Assembly: GCA_020630195.1 (NCBI GenBank) | Contig: JAHDBV010000022.1 | Coordinates: 583 to 55,114 of the forward strand | Source of the DNA: Acidimicrobiales bacterium | GTDB lineage: Bacteria; Actinomycetota; Acidimicrobiia; Acidimicrobiales; SZUA-35 | Length of the DNA stretch: 54,532 bases | Direction of reading: 5' to 3' | Part shown: one piece after another, positions 17,530 through 26,609 of the stretch | Position numbering within the stretch: the first letter of the stretch is position 1 | How the letters are laid out: each line of letters starts with the position of its first letter | Position numbers and translations under genes: made by a program | The notes under the pieces: generated by a model | Database searches by the model: none | What the model was told of the DNA's origin: nothing | Seen by the model: the letters and a program-made list of their open reading frames with translations, nothing else

Positions 17530-18723
17530 GTGCCCACACCCGAGCCCGCCCCCGTCGGGGCGCCGACCACCGACGGCCTGCCCTGGCGGCGCCTCATCCT
17601 GTTCTTCTGGCTCTCGGGTGCCGCGTTGTTGGCCGCGTGGTCGATCACCCGGATGCTGCGCGGCCTGCTGATCCAGGTCGTGGTGTCGTTGTTCCTCGCG
17701 TTCGCGATCGAGCCCTCGGTCGACCGACTGGAGCAACGCGGCGTGCGCCGGGGCCTCGGCACGATGTTGATGCTGCTGCTGATCGTGGGGTCGACCATCG
17801 GCTTCCTCGCCGCCGTCGGGTCGGTGCTGGCCACCCAGATCACCGATCTGGCCGCCAACCTGCCCGACACGGTCCGCTCGGTCGAGCGCTGGGCCGAGGA
17901 CCAGCTCAACCTCGAACTCGAGACCGACGACCTCGTCGAACGGATCGAGACGGGCGAGATCGTCGGCCGGGCGGCCGATCTCGCGCAGAACCTCGTGGGC
18001 GTCGGCTCGGCGGTGCTCAACGGTGTGCTGCAGATGCTGACGATCCTGCTGTTCACCTTCTACCTCGCCGCCGACGGGCCGAAGCTGCGTCGCACGATCT
18101 GCTCGGTGCTGCCACCCCACCGCCAGCGGGAGGTCCTGCGGGTCTGGGAGCTGGCCACCAACAAGACGGGTGCCTACATCTCGTCCCGGTTCGTGATGGC
18201 GGTGTTCTCGGCGTCGTTCCACACCGTCGTGTTCTGGATCCTCGACCTGCCCTCCGCCGTGGCGCTCGGACTGTGGGTCGGCCTCGTGTCGCAGTTCGTG
18301 CCCGTCGTCGGCACCTATCTCGCCGGCCTCTTCCCGATCCTCGTGGCTCTCGGCGACGAACCGGTGAAGGCCATCTGGGTGGTGGCGGCCGTCGTCGCCT
18401 ACCAACAGCTCGAGAACTATCTCATCCAGCCCCGCATCACCTCACAGAGCCTCGCCATCCACCCGGCCGTGGCCTTCGCCGCGGTGCTCGCCGGCGCCGG
18501 CCTCGTGGGCCCGGTGGGCGCGGTGCTCGCCCTGCCGTTCGCCGCGACGTTCCAGGGCGTGATCGCCGCCTACGTGGAACGCCACGAGCTCGTCGAGGGT
18601 GCCGGCGTCGGGGCCGAGGCCGCCGTGGCCCTCTCCGGCGAACCGATCGACATCCCCTCGGATCTGGCCGCCGACGACGTCGCGATCGCCGATCTGGAAG
18701 CAGACGGCGACGGAACGGGTTGA
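17530..18723 (+). CDS. AI-2E family transporter (PerM/TqsA-like)
   Basis: A 397-residue integral membrane protein with roughly seven to eight helices and the family layout: two helices near 20-95, a soluble amphipathic insert (about 105-160) and a helical C-terminal half with VVGTYLAGLFPILVAL and LENYLIQPRITSQSL, a signature of the AI-2E/PerM family. Family members export or exchange small molecules or ions, and autoinducer-2 transport applies only to some. The last 40 residues are acidic and soluble. It starts at GTG 17530, six bases after TAGGTT (probable leaderless start). A glutaredoxin gene follows after seven bases. Confidence 0.9.
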   Translation: MPTPEPAPVGAPTTDGLPWRRLILFFWLSGAALLAAWSITRMLRGLLIQVVVSLFLAFAIEPSVDRLEQRGVRRGLGTMLMLLLIVGSTIGFLAAVGSVLATQITDLAANLPDTVRSVERWAEDQLNLELETDDLVERIETGEIVGRAADLAQNLVGVGSAVLNGVLQMLTILLFTFYLAADGPKLRRTICSVLPPHRQREVLRVWELATNKTGAYISSRFVMAVFSASFHTVVFWILDLPSAVALGLWVGLVSQFVPVVGTYLAGLFPILVALGDEPVKAIWVVAAVVAYQQLENYLIQPRITSQSLAIHPAVAFAAVLAGAGLVGPVGAVLALPFAATFQGVIAAYVERHELVEGAGVGAEAAVALSGEPIDIPSDLAADDVAIADLEADGDGTG

Positions 18724-18730
18724 GACCGAC

Positions 18731-19060
18731 ATGACCGACATTCGTGCGATCGAGTTCTACTGGCGGCCGGGCTGCCCCTTCTGTTCCGGCCTCGAGCGGT
18801 CGTTGACCGGGATGCAGCTCCCGCTCGACAAGCGCAACATCTGGGAAGACCCCGACCACGCCGCGTTCGTCCGCTCGGTCGCCGACGGCAACGAGACGGT
18901 GCCCACGCTGCGCATCGGTGAGATCTCGATGGTCAACCCGTCGCCGGGTGAGGTCGTGGCGGCGCTCGCCGACCAGGCTCCCGATCTCGTGCCCGAGGGT
19001 GTCGAGGTCCCGGAGCCGGGCCGTCTCGGCTCGGCGGTGCGTCGCATCCTCGGGGGCTGA
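18731..19060 (+). CDS. Glutaredoxin-like (mycoredoxin-type) protein
   Basis: A 109-residue thioredoxin-fold protein. WRPGCPFC puts the redox cysteines at 15 and 18, and TVPTLRIG carries the cis-proline typical of glutaredoxins and mycoredoxins. The CPFC active site and the host lineage suggest reduction of mixed disulfides with mycothiol, which is inferred. It has an extra 25-residue C-terminal tail compared with minimal mycoredoxins. It is the last gene of the run starting at the AI-2E gene, and the B12-type regulator gene downstream has its own promoter region. Confidence 0.88.
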   Translation: MTDIRAIEFYWRPGCPFCSGLERSLTGMQLPLDKRNIWEDPDHAAFVRSVADGNETVPTLRIGEISMVNPSPGEVVAALADQAPDLVPEGVEVPEPGRLGSAVRRILGG

Positions 19061-19083
19061 ATCTGCGTCATTCCGGGTGAATC

Positions 19084-19116
19084 GACTCGTCGTTGTTTGC
19101 GAGTCACAACTACCGT
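19084..19116 (+). promoter_or_regulatory. Interlocked inverted repeats and -10 box upstream of the B12-type regulator
   Basis: GACTCG (19084-19089) pairs with CGAGTC (19100-19105), and GTTGT (19092-19096) pairs with ACAAC (19106-19110). They are followed by a -10-like TACCGT at 19111-19116, 26 bases before the GTG start. This is the most AT-rich stretch around. It may be an operator for the encoded regulator, by analogy with autoregulated CarH-type repressors, but the sequence does not match the CarH consensus as I know it. Confidence 0.45.
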
Positions 19117-19142
19117 GGGGTCTCCGCGAACGAAGGCCCCCG

Positions 19143-19985
19143 GTGACGACCGAGACCTACATCTCCCTCAAGAGTGCGGCCGAGGAGCTCGGCCTGCACT
19201 ACATGACGGTGTACCGCTACGTCCGAACCGGGCGTCTGCCCGCCGTGAAGGTCGACGGGGAGTGGCGCGTCCGACGGAGCGATCTCGACTTCCTCGCGAA
19301 GGACGCCGCCGATCGGCCCACCCGGCCCCGGGAGTCGCAGCGCCCCCTGCTCGAGGAGCGCATGATCGCGGGCGACGAGCCCGGCTCCTGGCAGATCCTC
19401 GAGGGTGCCATGGGCTCGGGTGCCGATGTCGAAGAGATCTACCTCAAGTTGTTGATCCCGGCGATGCGCAGCATCGGTGACCGGTGGGAGTCGGGCGACA
19501 TCGCCGTGCTGGACGAGCACCAGGCGACGAGTGTGGCCACCCGCCTCGTCGCCCGCCTCGGGCCGATGTTCCGCAAGCGCGGCCGACGCCGAGGGGTCGT
19601 CGTGATCGGCGCACCGGCCGGCGACCCGCATGCGCTGGCCTCCGCGTTCATGGCCGATCTCCTGCGGGGCCGCCGCTTCGAGGTGCTCGATCTCGGCGGC
19701 AACACCCCGGCCGAGAGCTTCGTCGAGGTGGTCGGCCGCACCGACGGGGTGCGGGCCGTGGGCATCTCGGTGACCGCGCCGGACAGCGACGACGCCGTGC
19801 GGGAGACGGTGATCGCCGTGAAGGCCGCACATCCGGAGGTCCCCGTCTTCGTCGGCGGATCGGCCATCACGAGCGCCGACCACGCCACCGAGCTCGGCGC
19901 CGACGGTTGGGCGGACGAGACCGAGAGCGCCCTCGATCTGTTCGAGACGGCGGTGCGACGGACCGACGCCGAGGATCCCGCCTGA
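19143..19985 (+). CDS. Excisionase-type HTH + B12-binding-domain regulator (candidate light/cobalamin sensor), paralog 1
   Basis: A 280-residue regulator. Residues 8-42 are an excisionase/MerR-like DNA-binding domain (LHYMTVYRYVRTGRLPAVKV). Residues about 65-135 are a four-helix B12-cap with the motif W115-x9-E125-H126, which shields the upper face of adenosylcobalamin in CarH-type photoreceptors. Residues about 150-270 are a Rossmann B12-binding domain with D161-P-H163 (the cobalt-ligand DxH; the usual following Gly is Ala) and VGGSAI. This layout predicts adenosylcobalamin-dependent, light-released DNA binding. Whether cobalamin binds is unproven because the loop departs from the DxHxxG consensus. 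It starts at GTG 19143, between the glutaredoxin and parC genes. Confidence 0.85.
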   Translation: MTTETYISLKSAAEELGLHYMTVYRYVRTGRLPAVKVDGEWRVRRSDLDFLAKDAADRPTRPRESQRPLLEERMIAGDEPGSWQILEGAMGSGADVEEIYLKLLIPAMRSIGDRWESGDIAVLDEHQATSVATRLVARLGPMFRKRGRRRGVVVIGAPAGDPHALASAFMADLLRGRRFEVLDLGGNTPAESFVEVVGRTDGVRAVGISVTAPDSDDAVRETVIAVKAAHPEVPVFVGGSAITSADHATELGADGWADETESALDLFETAVRRTDAEDPA

Positions 19986-20069
19986 CCCGCCCGGCCGTGG
20001 TGTCCGATCTGGTCGGATGACCTCACCGAATGCCACCGTTCGACCGCCCAGCGCGGCCATCATGGATCG

Positions 20070-22502
20070 GTGGCGAGAGATCGAACGAGCGGCTCCGACG
20101 TCCCCGCATTCGCGCGGGAGGTGATCGACGTCCCCGTCGCCGACGAACTGGGTGAGAGCTTCCTCGCCTACTCCCTGTCGGTCATCACCTCACGGGCCAT
20201 CCCCGACGTGAAGGACGGGCTCAAGCCGGTCCAGCGACGCATCCTGTTCTCGATGCGGGAGATGGGGTTGCGCCCCGACCGCCCGCACCGCAAGTGCGCC
20301 CACGTCGTGGGTGACGTGATGGCCAAGTACCACCCGCACGGCGACAGCGCGATCTACGACACGCTCGTCCGCCTCGGCCAGGACTTCGCCCGCCCGGTCA
20401 CCCTCATCGACCCGCAGGGCAACTTCGGTTCGCTCGACGATCCACCGGCCGCCTACCGCTACACCGAATGCCGCCTCACCGACGCCGCCATCGACCTCCT
20501 CGGCGAGATCGACGAGGACACGGTCGACTTCCGGGCCACCTACGACGGTGAGACCGAGGAACCCGCCTACCTGCCGGCGGTGTTGCCCAACCTGCTCGTC
20601 AACGGCACGTCGGGCATCGCGGTCGGCATGGCCACCTCGATGCCGACCCACAACCTCCGCGAGGTCGCCGAGGCCATCAAGCTCGTCATGACCAAGCGCC
20701 GGCCCAAGCCGACGATCGACGAACTCATGGAGTGTGTGCCGGGCCCCGACTTCCCCTCGGGCGGCCTCGTGATCGCCGACGGGATCCGGGAGGCCTACGA
20801 GACGGGCCGCGGCTCGGTCCGCATGCGGGCCCGGGCGAAGATCGTCGACGTGACCCGCTCCCGTCAGGGCATCGAGATCACCGAACTCCCCTACCTCGTC
20901 GGCCCCGAGCGGGTCGTGTCGAAGATCAAGGAGCTCGTGAACTCGGGCCGGGTGACGGGGATCTCGAACGTCAACGACGAATCGGATCGCACCCACGGCC
21001 TCAAGATCGTGATCGAGGCCAAGACCGGCGTGAACGTCGCGATGCTGCTCGAGAAGCTCTACAAGCTGACCCCGCTCGAGGAGACCTTCGGCATCAACAA
21101 CGTCGTGCTGGTCGACGGCGTGCCCACCACCCTCGGGCTCTACGACCTCTGCCGGTACTACATCGAGCACCGCCTCGACGTCATCGTCCGGCGCTCCCAG
21201 TTCCGCCTCGACAAGGCCCGCCGACGCCTCCACATCGTGGAGGGCCTCCTCATCGCGATCGACAACATCGATCTCGTCGTGCGGCTCATCCGCACCTCGG
21301 CCAACGGCCGTGAGGCCAAGCAGCGCCTCATGGACGAGCTGGGCCTCTCCGAGATCCAGGCCGAGTACGTGCTCGACCTCCAGCTCCGCCGCCTCACCGC
21401 GCTGTCCTACGACGAGCTCGTCGAGGAGAAGCGCACCCTCGAGGCCACGATCGACGACCTCGAGAAGCTGCTCGCCTCCGAGCAGCGCCAGCGCACGCTC
21501 GTGCTGAAGGAACTGGCCGCCGTCGTCGACAAGTACGGCACCGACCGACGCTCCGAGCTCGTCACCGCCGACTCCCTGCCCGACCTCGAGGAGATGACCG
21601 AGGCCGCCGCGGCCGAGGTCACCGACGACCCCTGCGTCGTGTCGTTGTCGGCGACGGGCCTGCTCGGACGGGAGCCGATCGGCACCTCGAAGTCGCTGTC
21701 GCCGTCGCGCCACGACGTCATCGAACGCGTCGTCGTCACGAGCCTCCAGGCCACCGTCCTCGCGATCACCAGCGACGGGCGCTGCCTCCACCTCCGGCCC
21801 GACGACCTCGCCGAGGTCGCGGGCCGCAGTCGCGGTGCGACCCTCGCCGAGACCCCCGGTGCGCCGGACCTCGAACGCAACGAGAAGGTGGTGTCGCTGT
21901 TCACCGCGGATGGCGCCCCGATCCTGCTCGTGACCGCCCAGGGCATGGCCAAGCGCGTCGAACGCTCGGCCCTGACCGGTCAGGGCTCCGGCCGACCGGC
22001 GATCGGCCTCGCCGACGGCGACAAGGTCGTGGCCGCCCTCGAGCCCGACGACGACGCCGAGGTCGTCATGGTCTCGAACGACGCCCAGGCGCTGCGGACC
22101 TCCGTGTCGGGCATCAGCACCCAGGGCGCGGCCGCCAAGGGTGTGGCCGGCATGAAGCTCAAGGGCGGTGCGAAGGTCGTCGGCGCCGGCCGGGTGGTCG
22201 ATGGTGCCGTCGTGGTCACCGTCACCGACGCCGACTACGCGAAGTCGACCCCGGTCGACGAGATCCCGGCCAAGGGCCGCGGCACCGGTGGGGTGCGGCT
22301 CACGAAGTTCAAGGGCGGACGGCGCCTCGCCTATGCGTGGGTCGGTGCACCGGAACGTACGGTCATGTTGGTCGGCCAGGCCGACAACCCGTCCCGCCCC
22401 GACGGCGAACCCGCCGCCATGGCACTCGCACCGACCCGTCGCGACGGACCCGGCGCCCCCACCGACCGACGCATCCTCGCCATCGGTTCGATCCGATGGT
22501 GA
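20070..22502 (+). CDS. parC: Type IIA topoisomerase subunit A (ParC, topoisomerase IV-like)
   Basis: An 810-residue DNA breakage-reunion subunit. The active-site tyrosine is Tyr131 (RYTECRLT). The quinolone region [10 protein letters not shown] carries Ser93 and Asp97, the wild-type sensitive residues in the Escherichia coli GyrA scheme. The C-terminal pinwheel (about 500-800) lacks a GyrA box (QRRGGKG-like), so decatenation or relaxation rather than gyrase supercoiling is expected. The N-terminal wording is closest to actinobacterial ParC. It starts at GTG 20070 with CATCAT six bases upstream. The partner subunit gene parE follows after 40 bases. A separate gyrase is expected elsewhere in the genome. 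Confidence 0.9.
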   Translation: MARDRTSGSDVPAFAREVIDVPVADELGESFLAYSLSVITSRAIPDVKDGLKPVQRRILFSMREMGLRPDRPHRKCAHVVGDVMAKYHPHGDSAIYDTLVRLGQDFARPVTLIDPQGNFGSLDDPPAAYRYTECRLTDAAIDLLGEIDEDTVDFRATYDGETEEPAYLPAVLPNLLVNGTSGIAVGMATSMPTHNLREVAEAIKLVMTKRRPKPTIDELMECVPGPDFPSGGLVIADGIREAYETGRGSVRMRARAKIVDVTRSRQGIEITELPYLVGPERVVSKIKELVNSGRVTGISNVNDESDRTHGLKIVIEAKTGVNVAMLLEKLYKLTPLEETFGINNVVLVDGVPTTLGLYDLCRYYIEHRLDVIVRRSQFRLDKARRRLHIVEGLLIAIDNIDLVVRLIRTSANGREAKQRLMDELGLSEIQAEYVLDLQLRRLTALSYDELVEEKRTLEATIDDLEKLLASEQRQRTLVLKELAAVVDKYGTDRRSELVTADSLPDLEEMTEAAAAEVTDDPCVVSLSATGLLGREPIGTSKSLSPSRHDVIERVVVTSLQATVLAITSDGRCLHLRPDDLAEVAGRSRGATLAETPGAPDLERNEKVVSLFTADGAPILLVTAQGMAKRVERSALTGQGSGRPAIGLADGDKVVAALEPDDDAEVVMVSNDAQALRTSVSGISTQGAAAKGVAGMKLKGGAKVVGAGRVVDGAVVVTVTDADYAKSTPVDEIPAKGRGTGGVRLTKFKGGRRLAYAWVGAPERTVMLVGQADNPSRPDGEPAAMALAPTRRDGPGAPTDRRILAIGSIRW

Positions 22503-22542
22503 GCACCCGCCCCGCCCTCCACCCGACGTCGAGGACGCTCTG

Positions 22543-24570
22543 ATGGCCAAGAAGAAGCCCACCGGTTACGACGCCGACTCCATCCAGGTCCTCGAGGGCC
22601 TCGACGCGGTCCGCAAGCGCCCCGGCATGTACATCGGCGGCACCGGCACCGAGGGTCTGCACCACCTCGTGTGGGAGATCGTCGACAACGGGGTCGACGA
22701 AGCCGCGGCGGGCCACGCCCGCCGCATCGAGGTCGTGCTCCACCCCGACGGTTCCGTCGAGGTCGCCGACGACGGTCGCGGCATCCCGATCGACGCCAAA
22801 CCCGACGGACGCACCGCCCTCGAGGTGGTCTTCACCGAACTCCACGCAGGCGGCAAGTTCGGCTCGGGCGCCTACTCGGCCTCCGGCGGACTCCACGGTG
22901 TGGGTGCCTCGGTCGTGAACGCCCTGTCGACCAAGCTCGTCGCGGAGGTCGACCGCAACGGCGCGACCCACCGTCTCGTGTTCAACGAACGCGTGCCCGG
23001 CAACTACGTGAAGTCCGGTGCGTTCAAGGCCACGTCGAAGCTCGCCAAGGTGAAGACGGTGCCGAAGGGTCGCACCGGCAGCCGCATCCGGTTCTGGCCC
23101 GACACCGAGATCTTCGACCCGGATGCCCGTATCGACTACGACACGGTGCGCGAGCACGTCGCCCGGGTCTGCTTCCTCGTGCCCGGACTCACGGTGAGCC
23201 TGCACGACAAGCGGGTGAAGGGACAGAAGCCCGAGACCTTCAGCGCCGCCGGCGGCCTCGCCGACTACGTCGACATGATGTCGGTGGGTGAGAACGTCAC
23301 CGACGTCATCACGATCAAGGACGAGGGCACCTTCACCGAGCGGGTCCCCGTCGACGGCAAGATGACCGACGTCGAGCGGCCCTGCACCGTCGACGTCGCC
23401 CTGCGTTGGGTCAAGGGCTACGACACGAAGATCGTCTCGTTCGTCAACACCATCCCCACCCACGAGGGCGGCACCCACGTGGCCGGCTTCGAGCGGGCCC
23501 TCAGCTACGTCTCGAACGGCGTGCTCCTGAAGGACACCCGCAAGCTGAAGAAGCTGGCCAAGACCAAGGACGACCGGGCCACCCCGTCGGATGTGCAGGA
23601 GGGCCTGATCGCGGCGGTGAAGGTGACCTTCGCCGAGCCGCAGTTCAAGGGACAGACCAAGGGCGAGCTGGGCACACCGGCCGTGCAGTCGATCGTCTAC
23701 GAGTCGGTCAAGAACGGCTTCGACACCTGGGCCGGCGGCGGTGGGAAGAAGACCCAGATCAACGCCCTGCGGGACAAGATGGTCAACGCCATCATCAACC
23801 GCATCCAGGCCCGCCAGGCGCTCGACAACCGCCGCAAGCTCGCCAACCTCTCCTCCACCGGCATGCCCGACAAGCTCGCCGACTGCCGTCGGCACGGACC
23901 CGAGGCGGAGCTGTTGATCGTGGAGGGCAACTCCGCCGCCGGCCCGGCCAAGGCCGGGCGCGACTCGTCGATCATGGCCGTGCTCCCGCTGCGGGGGAAG
24001 GTCGTGAACGCCGGCAAGGCCACGCTCAAGCAGGTCGTCGACAACGCGGAGGCCCAGGCACTCATCACCGCGATCGGGGCCGGCTCGGGCCCCGATTTCG
24101 ACGTCGAGTCGAGCCGCTACGGCCGCATCATCATCCTGTGTGACGCCGACGTCGACGGCAGCCACATCCGGTGCCTGCTGCTCACGTTGATCTACCACCA
24201 CATGCGCCCGCTGCTCGAGCACGGGATGGTCTACGCCGCCCAGCCGCCGCTGTTCGCGACGAAGGTGCGGGGGGAGAACCTCTACGCCTACTCCGATGCC
24301 GAACGCGACCAGCTCTCGGCGACCCACAAGGTCGCCATGGACAAGTGGAAGCGGTTCAAGGGTCTCGGCGAGATGAACGTCGACGAGTTGGCCGAGACGA
24401 CGCTCAACCCCGCCACCCGGGTGCTGAAGCGGATGAGCATGGACGACGCCGCCCGGATGGCCGAGGCGGCCGACCTGTTCGACGTGTTGATGGGGTCCGA
24501 CGTCGCCACGCGACGCGACTACATCATCGAGAACTCGGGTCTGGTCGATCCGGAACTGCTCGACATCTGA
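22543..24570 (+). CDS. parE: Type IIA topoisomerase subunit B (ParE-like ATPase)
   Basis: A 675-residue ATPase subunit with a GHKL domain (EIVDNGVDEA, DDGRGIP, GGLHGVGASVVNAL), a transducer region (GGTHVAGFE) and a Toprim domain. The Toprim glutamate is Glu461 in VEGNSAAG and the acidic triad is Asp534/536/538 in CDADVDGSH. The usual EGDSA reads EGNSA (Asn463), an uncommon substitution next to the metal-binding glutamate. It pairs with ParC upstream to form the heterotetramer that separates daughter chromosomes. It starts at ATG 22543 after GAGGACGCTCTG, with a modest ribosome binding site. It converges on the DUF2510 membrane protein gene. Confidence 0.9.
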   Translation: MAKKKPTGYDADSIQVLEGLDAVRKRPGMYIGGTGTEGLHHLVWEIVDNGVDEAAAGHARRIEVVLHPDGSVEVADDGRGIPIDAKPDGRTALEVVFTELHAGGKFGSGAYSASGGLHGVGASVVNALSTKLVAEVDRNGATHRLVFNERVPGNYVKSGAFKATSKLAKVKTVPKGRTGSRIRFWPDTEIFDPDARIDYDTVREHVARVCFLVPGLTVSLHDKRVKGQKPETFSAAGGLADYVDMMSVGENVTDVITIKDEGTFTERVPVDGKMTDVERPCTVDVALRWVKGYDTKIVSFVNTIPTHEGGTHVAGFERALSYVSNGVLLKDTRKLKKLAKTKDDRATPSDVQEGLIAAVKVTFAEPQFKGQTKGELGTPAVQSIVYESVKNGFDTWAGGGGKKTQINALRDKMVNAIINRIQARQALDNRRKLANLSSTGMPDKLADCRRHGPEAELLIVEGNSAAGPAKAGRDSSIMAVLPLRGKVVNAGKATLKQVVDNAEAQALITAIGAGSGPDFDVESSRYGRIIILCDADVDGSHIRCLLLTLIYHHMRPLLEHGMVYAAQPPLFATKVRGENLYAYSDAERDQLSATHKVAMDKWKRFKGLGEMNVDELAETTLNPATRVLKRMSMDDAARMAEAADLFDVLMGSDVATRRDYIIENSGLVDPELLDI

Positions 24571-24575
24571 TCCGC

Positions 24576-24599
24576 ACGGCGTGCGCCCGCGGGCGCCGT
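24576..24599. terminator. GC-rich hairpin between parE and the DUF2510 gene
   Basis: ACGGC pairs with GCCGT around an inner GCCCGCGGGC palindrome. It lies six bases after the parE stop and just before the converging stop of the minus-strand gene. No T-run follows. Terminator function is inferred from position. Confidence 0.4.
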
Positions 24600-24606
24600 C
24601 GCCGAT

Positions 24607-25686
24607 TCAGTCGAGCAGTTCGACCCGGTCGATCGAGTCGTCGACGGGGCCGTCGAGCTGCCGGTACAGCGACAGGTGCCCCGAGTCGCTGATGGCGTAG
24701 ACGAACCCGGTGGCGAGCCCGCCGACGATCAGCCCGACGAGCAGCGCGAAGGGGGCCGCGCCGACGAGCTCCGACCCTTCGATCACGAAGCCGTTGTCGC
24801 TCTCGATGAGCCACGGGGGAGTCTCGCCCGGTGCGGCGGCGAACTGGTTGTCGAACCCGGCGATGGCGTTGATGGGGGCGGTCACGACATTGGCGGCGAG
24901 TGAGGCCGCGAACGTGATCAGACCGAGCAGCAACAGCCGTCCGAAGATCGCGAAGACCCGGTTCTTCGTGAGTGCGAAGCTCGTCCGGATCGCGGAGGTC
25001 CCGCGGGGGACGAGCACGGCGGCGGTGCCGAAGAAGTTCGAGCGGACGAACCACCAGATCGTCGCCACGATGGCGGCCGGGATCGTCAGGATGAACAGGA
25101 TCGGGACGAACGCGGCCGGCACGATGGCCGCCGCCCAGATCACCAGGAGCCCCAGGCCGGTCAGGATCGCCACCCCGATCAGGCGGGGCAGACGGCGGAG
25201 CCCGTGGGCGAGCGAGGCCGACCAGGGCAGTGCCGGTTCGTGATCGGCGGCGGCGAGCTGATGGGTCACCGCACCACGCCCGGCGAAACCGAACATCGCG
25301 GCGGCGAAGACGACGAGCCCGCCGAGGACCCCGGCGGTGACACCGTCGACGTCGACGGCCACGTCGTCACCACCGGCCGCCTCGGTGAACTCGAGCCGGA
25401 ACCCGCGCAGTGCGAGCCAGAGGCCGAGGCCGACGACGAGCCCGGTGATGACCTGGAACATGGCGATGACCACGAAGACGTCGCCGATCCGGCCGCGGAG
25501 TCGACGGAAGGTGTCACTCAGCCAGGTGCCGATGTCGTCCAGGCCGTTCGCCGAGCGCGTGGGGCCCGGCTCGGTCGGCACGGGAGCGGTCTGTTCGGTC
25601 CAGGTGGTGCCGTCCCACCAGCGCAGCATCGGTGCGCCGTAGGGGTCGTCGTACCAACCGGGGGGCGGGTTCTGCGGCTCGGTCAC
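24607..25686 (-). CDS. DUF2510-containing multi-pass membrane protein
   Basis: A 359-residue protein. Residues about 8-32 are a DUF2510 motif (PPGWYDDPYGAPMLRWWDG, WTEQ), common at N-termini of actinobacterial membrane proteins. Five or six hydrophobic helices follow (about 70-95, 125-150, 175-215, 245-275, 305-330). Function is unknown; the broad helical region resembles general membrane-envelope proteins rather than a transporter I can name. Its GTG start at 25686 directly abuts the stop codon of the upstream EEP gene (TGA then GTG), so the two are one transcript with re-initiation. Confidence 0.8.
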   Translation of the reverse strand: MTEPQNPPPGWYDDPYGAPMLRWWDGTTWTEQTAPVPTEPGPTRSANGLDDIGTWLSDTFRRLRGRIGDVFVVIAMFQVITGLVVGLGLWLALRGFRLEFTEAAGGDDVAVDVDGVTAGVLGGLVVFAAAMFGFAGRGAVTHQLAAADHEPALPWSASLAHGLRRLPRLIGVAILTGLGLLVIWAAAIVPAAFVPILFILTIPAAIVATIWWFVRSNFFGTAAVLVPRGTSAIRTSFALTKNRVFAIFGRLLLLGLITFAASLAANVVTAPINAIAGFDNQFAAAPGETPPWLIESDNGFVIEGSELVGAAPFALLVGLIVGGLATGFVYAISDSGHLSLYRQLDGPVDDSIDRVELLD

Positions 25687-26487
25687 TCAGATCTCCTCGC
25701 GTTCGTCGGTCTCGACGAGCACGCCGTAGTGGTCGGAGGGTACGACACCGCCGACCGGTTCGACGCCGATGAGTTCGGCCGACAGCGCGTTCCCGAGCGG
25801 TTTGGGTCGAGGCCAGGCCACGAGCACGTGATCGAGCCGTCGCCTCGGCCACTGGGCGTTGGCCGAGTGCGGGTTCTCACGGCTCCACGTGTGGCCCGGT
25901 CCCTCCCCGACCGCGGCCCAGCAGTCGGTGAAGATCGTCCCGTCGACGTAGGGACGGGCCTCGCCGGTGAGACGACGGAACTCGTCGGTGGTCGGGCCCG
26001 CGTTGAGGTCGCCCATCAGGATCGGCGGACGCCCGGCCGGGTCGTGGTGCTCCGCGAGTGCCCGCACGATCACCTCGAGTTGGCGCTCACGAAGGGGGCT
26101 GCGGTCGTACTGCCACGCGAGGTGGGTCACCCCGATCACCTGGGGGCCGGCCGGGTGCTCGACTTCGGCGATCAGGAGTGATCGAACCGCCCGCTCCCCC
26201 TCGCGCCCCGGCAGACGGATCGTCCGGGCGTCGGTGATGGGCCACCGCGACAGCAGCGCATTGCCGAACCCGTCGGGGCGGCCGTCGTCGTGTCGGGTGC
26301 GGGCGACGTGTCGCCCGAGCGAGGCGCCGAGGATCTCCGCCTGGTCGAGCCCGGCGTCGGCGTCGCACCAGACCTCCTGGAGGCCGATGACGTCCGCGTC
26401 GAGGCGGCCGAGCTCGGTGCTGATGGGTTCGGCCCGTGCTTCCCACGGACCGAATCTCCACCACAGGTTCCAGGTGACGAGCCGCAC
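25687..26487 (-). CDS. Endonuclease/exonuclease/phosphatase (EEP) family protein
   Basis: A 266-residue metal-dependent hydrolase of the DNase I fold. Conserved residues appear in WNLWW (Asn), GLQEVW (Glu), MGDLNAGP (Asp and Asn), RRRLDHVL and PSDHYGV (Asp and His), so the active site looks intact. There is no signal peptide or membrane segment. Family members cut phosphodiester bonds in nucleic acids, inositol phosphates or sphingomyelin; the substrate here is unknown. It is followed without a gap by the DUF2510 membrane protein gene and is divergent from the second B12-type regulator. Confidence 0.87.
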   Translation of the reverse strand: MRLVTWNLWWRFGPWEARAEPISTELGRLDADVIGLQEVWCDADAGLDQAEILGASLGRHVARTRHDDGRPDGFGNALLSRWPITDARTIRLPGREGERAVRSLLIAEVEHPAGPQVIGVTHLAWQYDRSPLRERQLEVIVRALAEHHDPAGRPPILMGDLNAGPTTDEFRRLTGEARPYVDGTIFTDCWAAVGEGPGHTWSRENPHSANAQWPRRRLDHVLVAWPRPKPLGNALSAELIGVEPVGGVVPSDHYGVLVETDEREEI

Positions 26488-26609
26488 CGGACCAGGGTGC
26501 CATGGCTCGACGGGCTCGGTGCCGATCCGGCGGGTGGGGGATCATGCGGTGACGTTCGACCTCCGGCCCGGTTCTCCACCTGGCGGAGGGGCTTCGTACG
26601 CTTCCCCGG

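Noticed and set aside
17530-18723. Quorum-sensing autoinducer-2 exporter
   Set aside because: The family name is historical; no luxS or AI-2 response gene is visible, so only the family assignment is kept.
20190-22562. A 790-codon open frame antisense to parC (and a similar 654-codon frame antisense to parE)
   Set aside because: High GC leaves few stop codons in shadow frames; translations are rich in Arg/Asp/His/Gly without recognisable domains, while the opposite strand encodes clear topoisomerase subunits.
20070-24570. DNA gyrase (gyrA/gyrB)
   Set aside because: No GyrA box in the C-terminal region, the A-then-B gene order and wording closer to actinobacterial ParC/ParE favour a topoisomerase IV-like pair.
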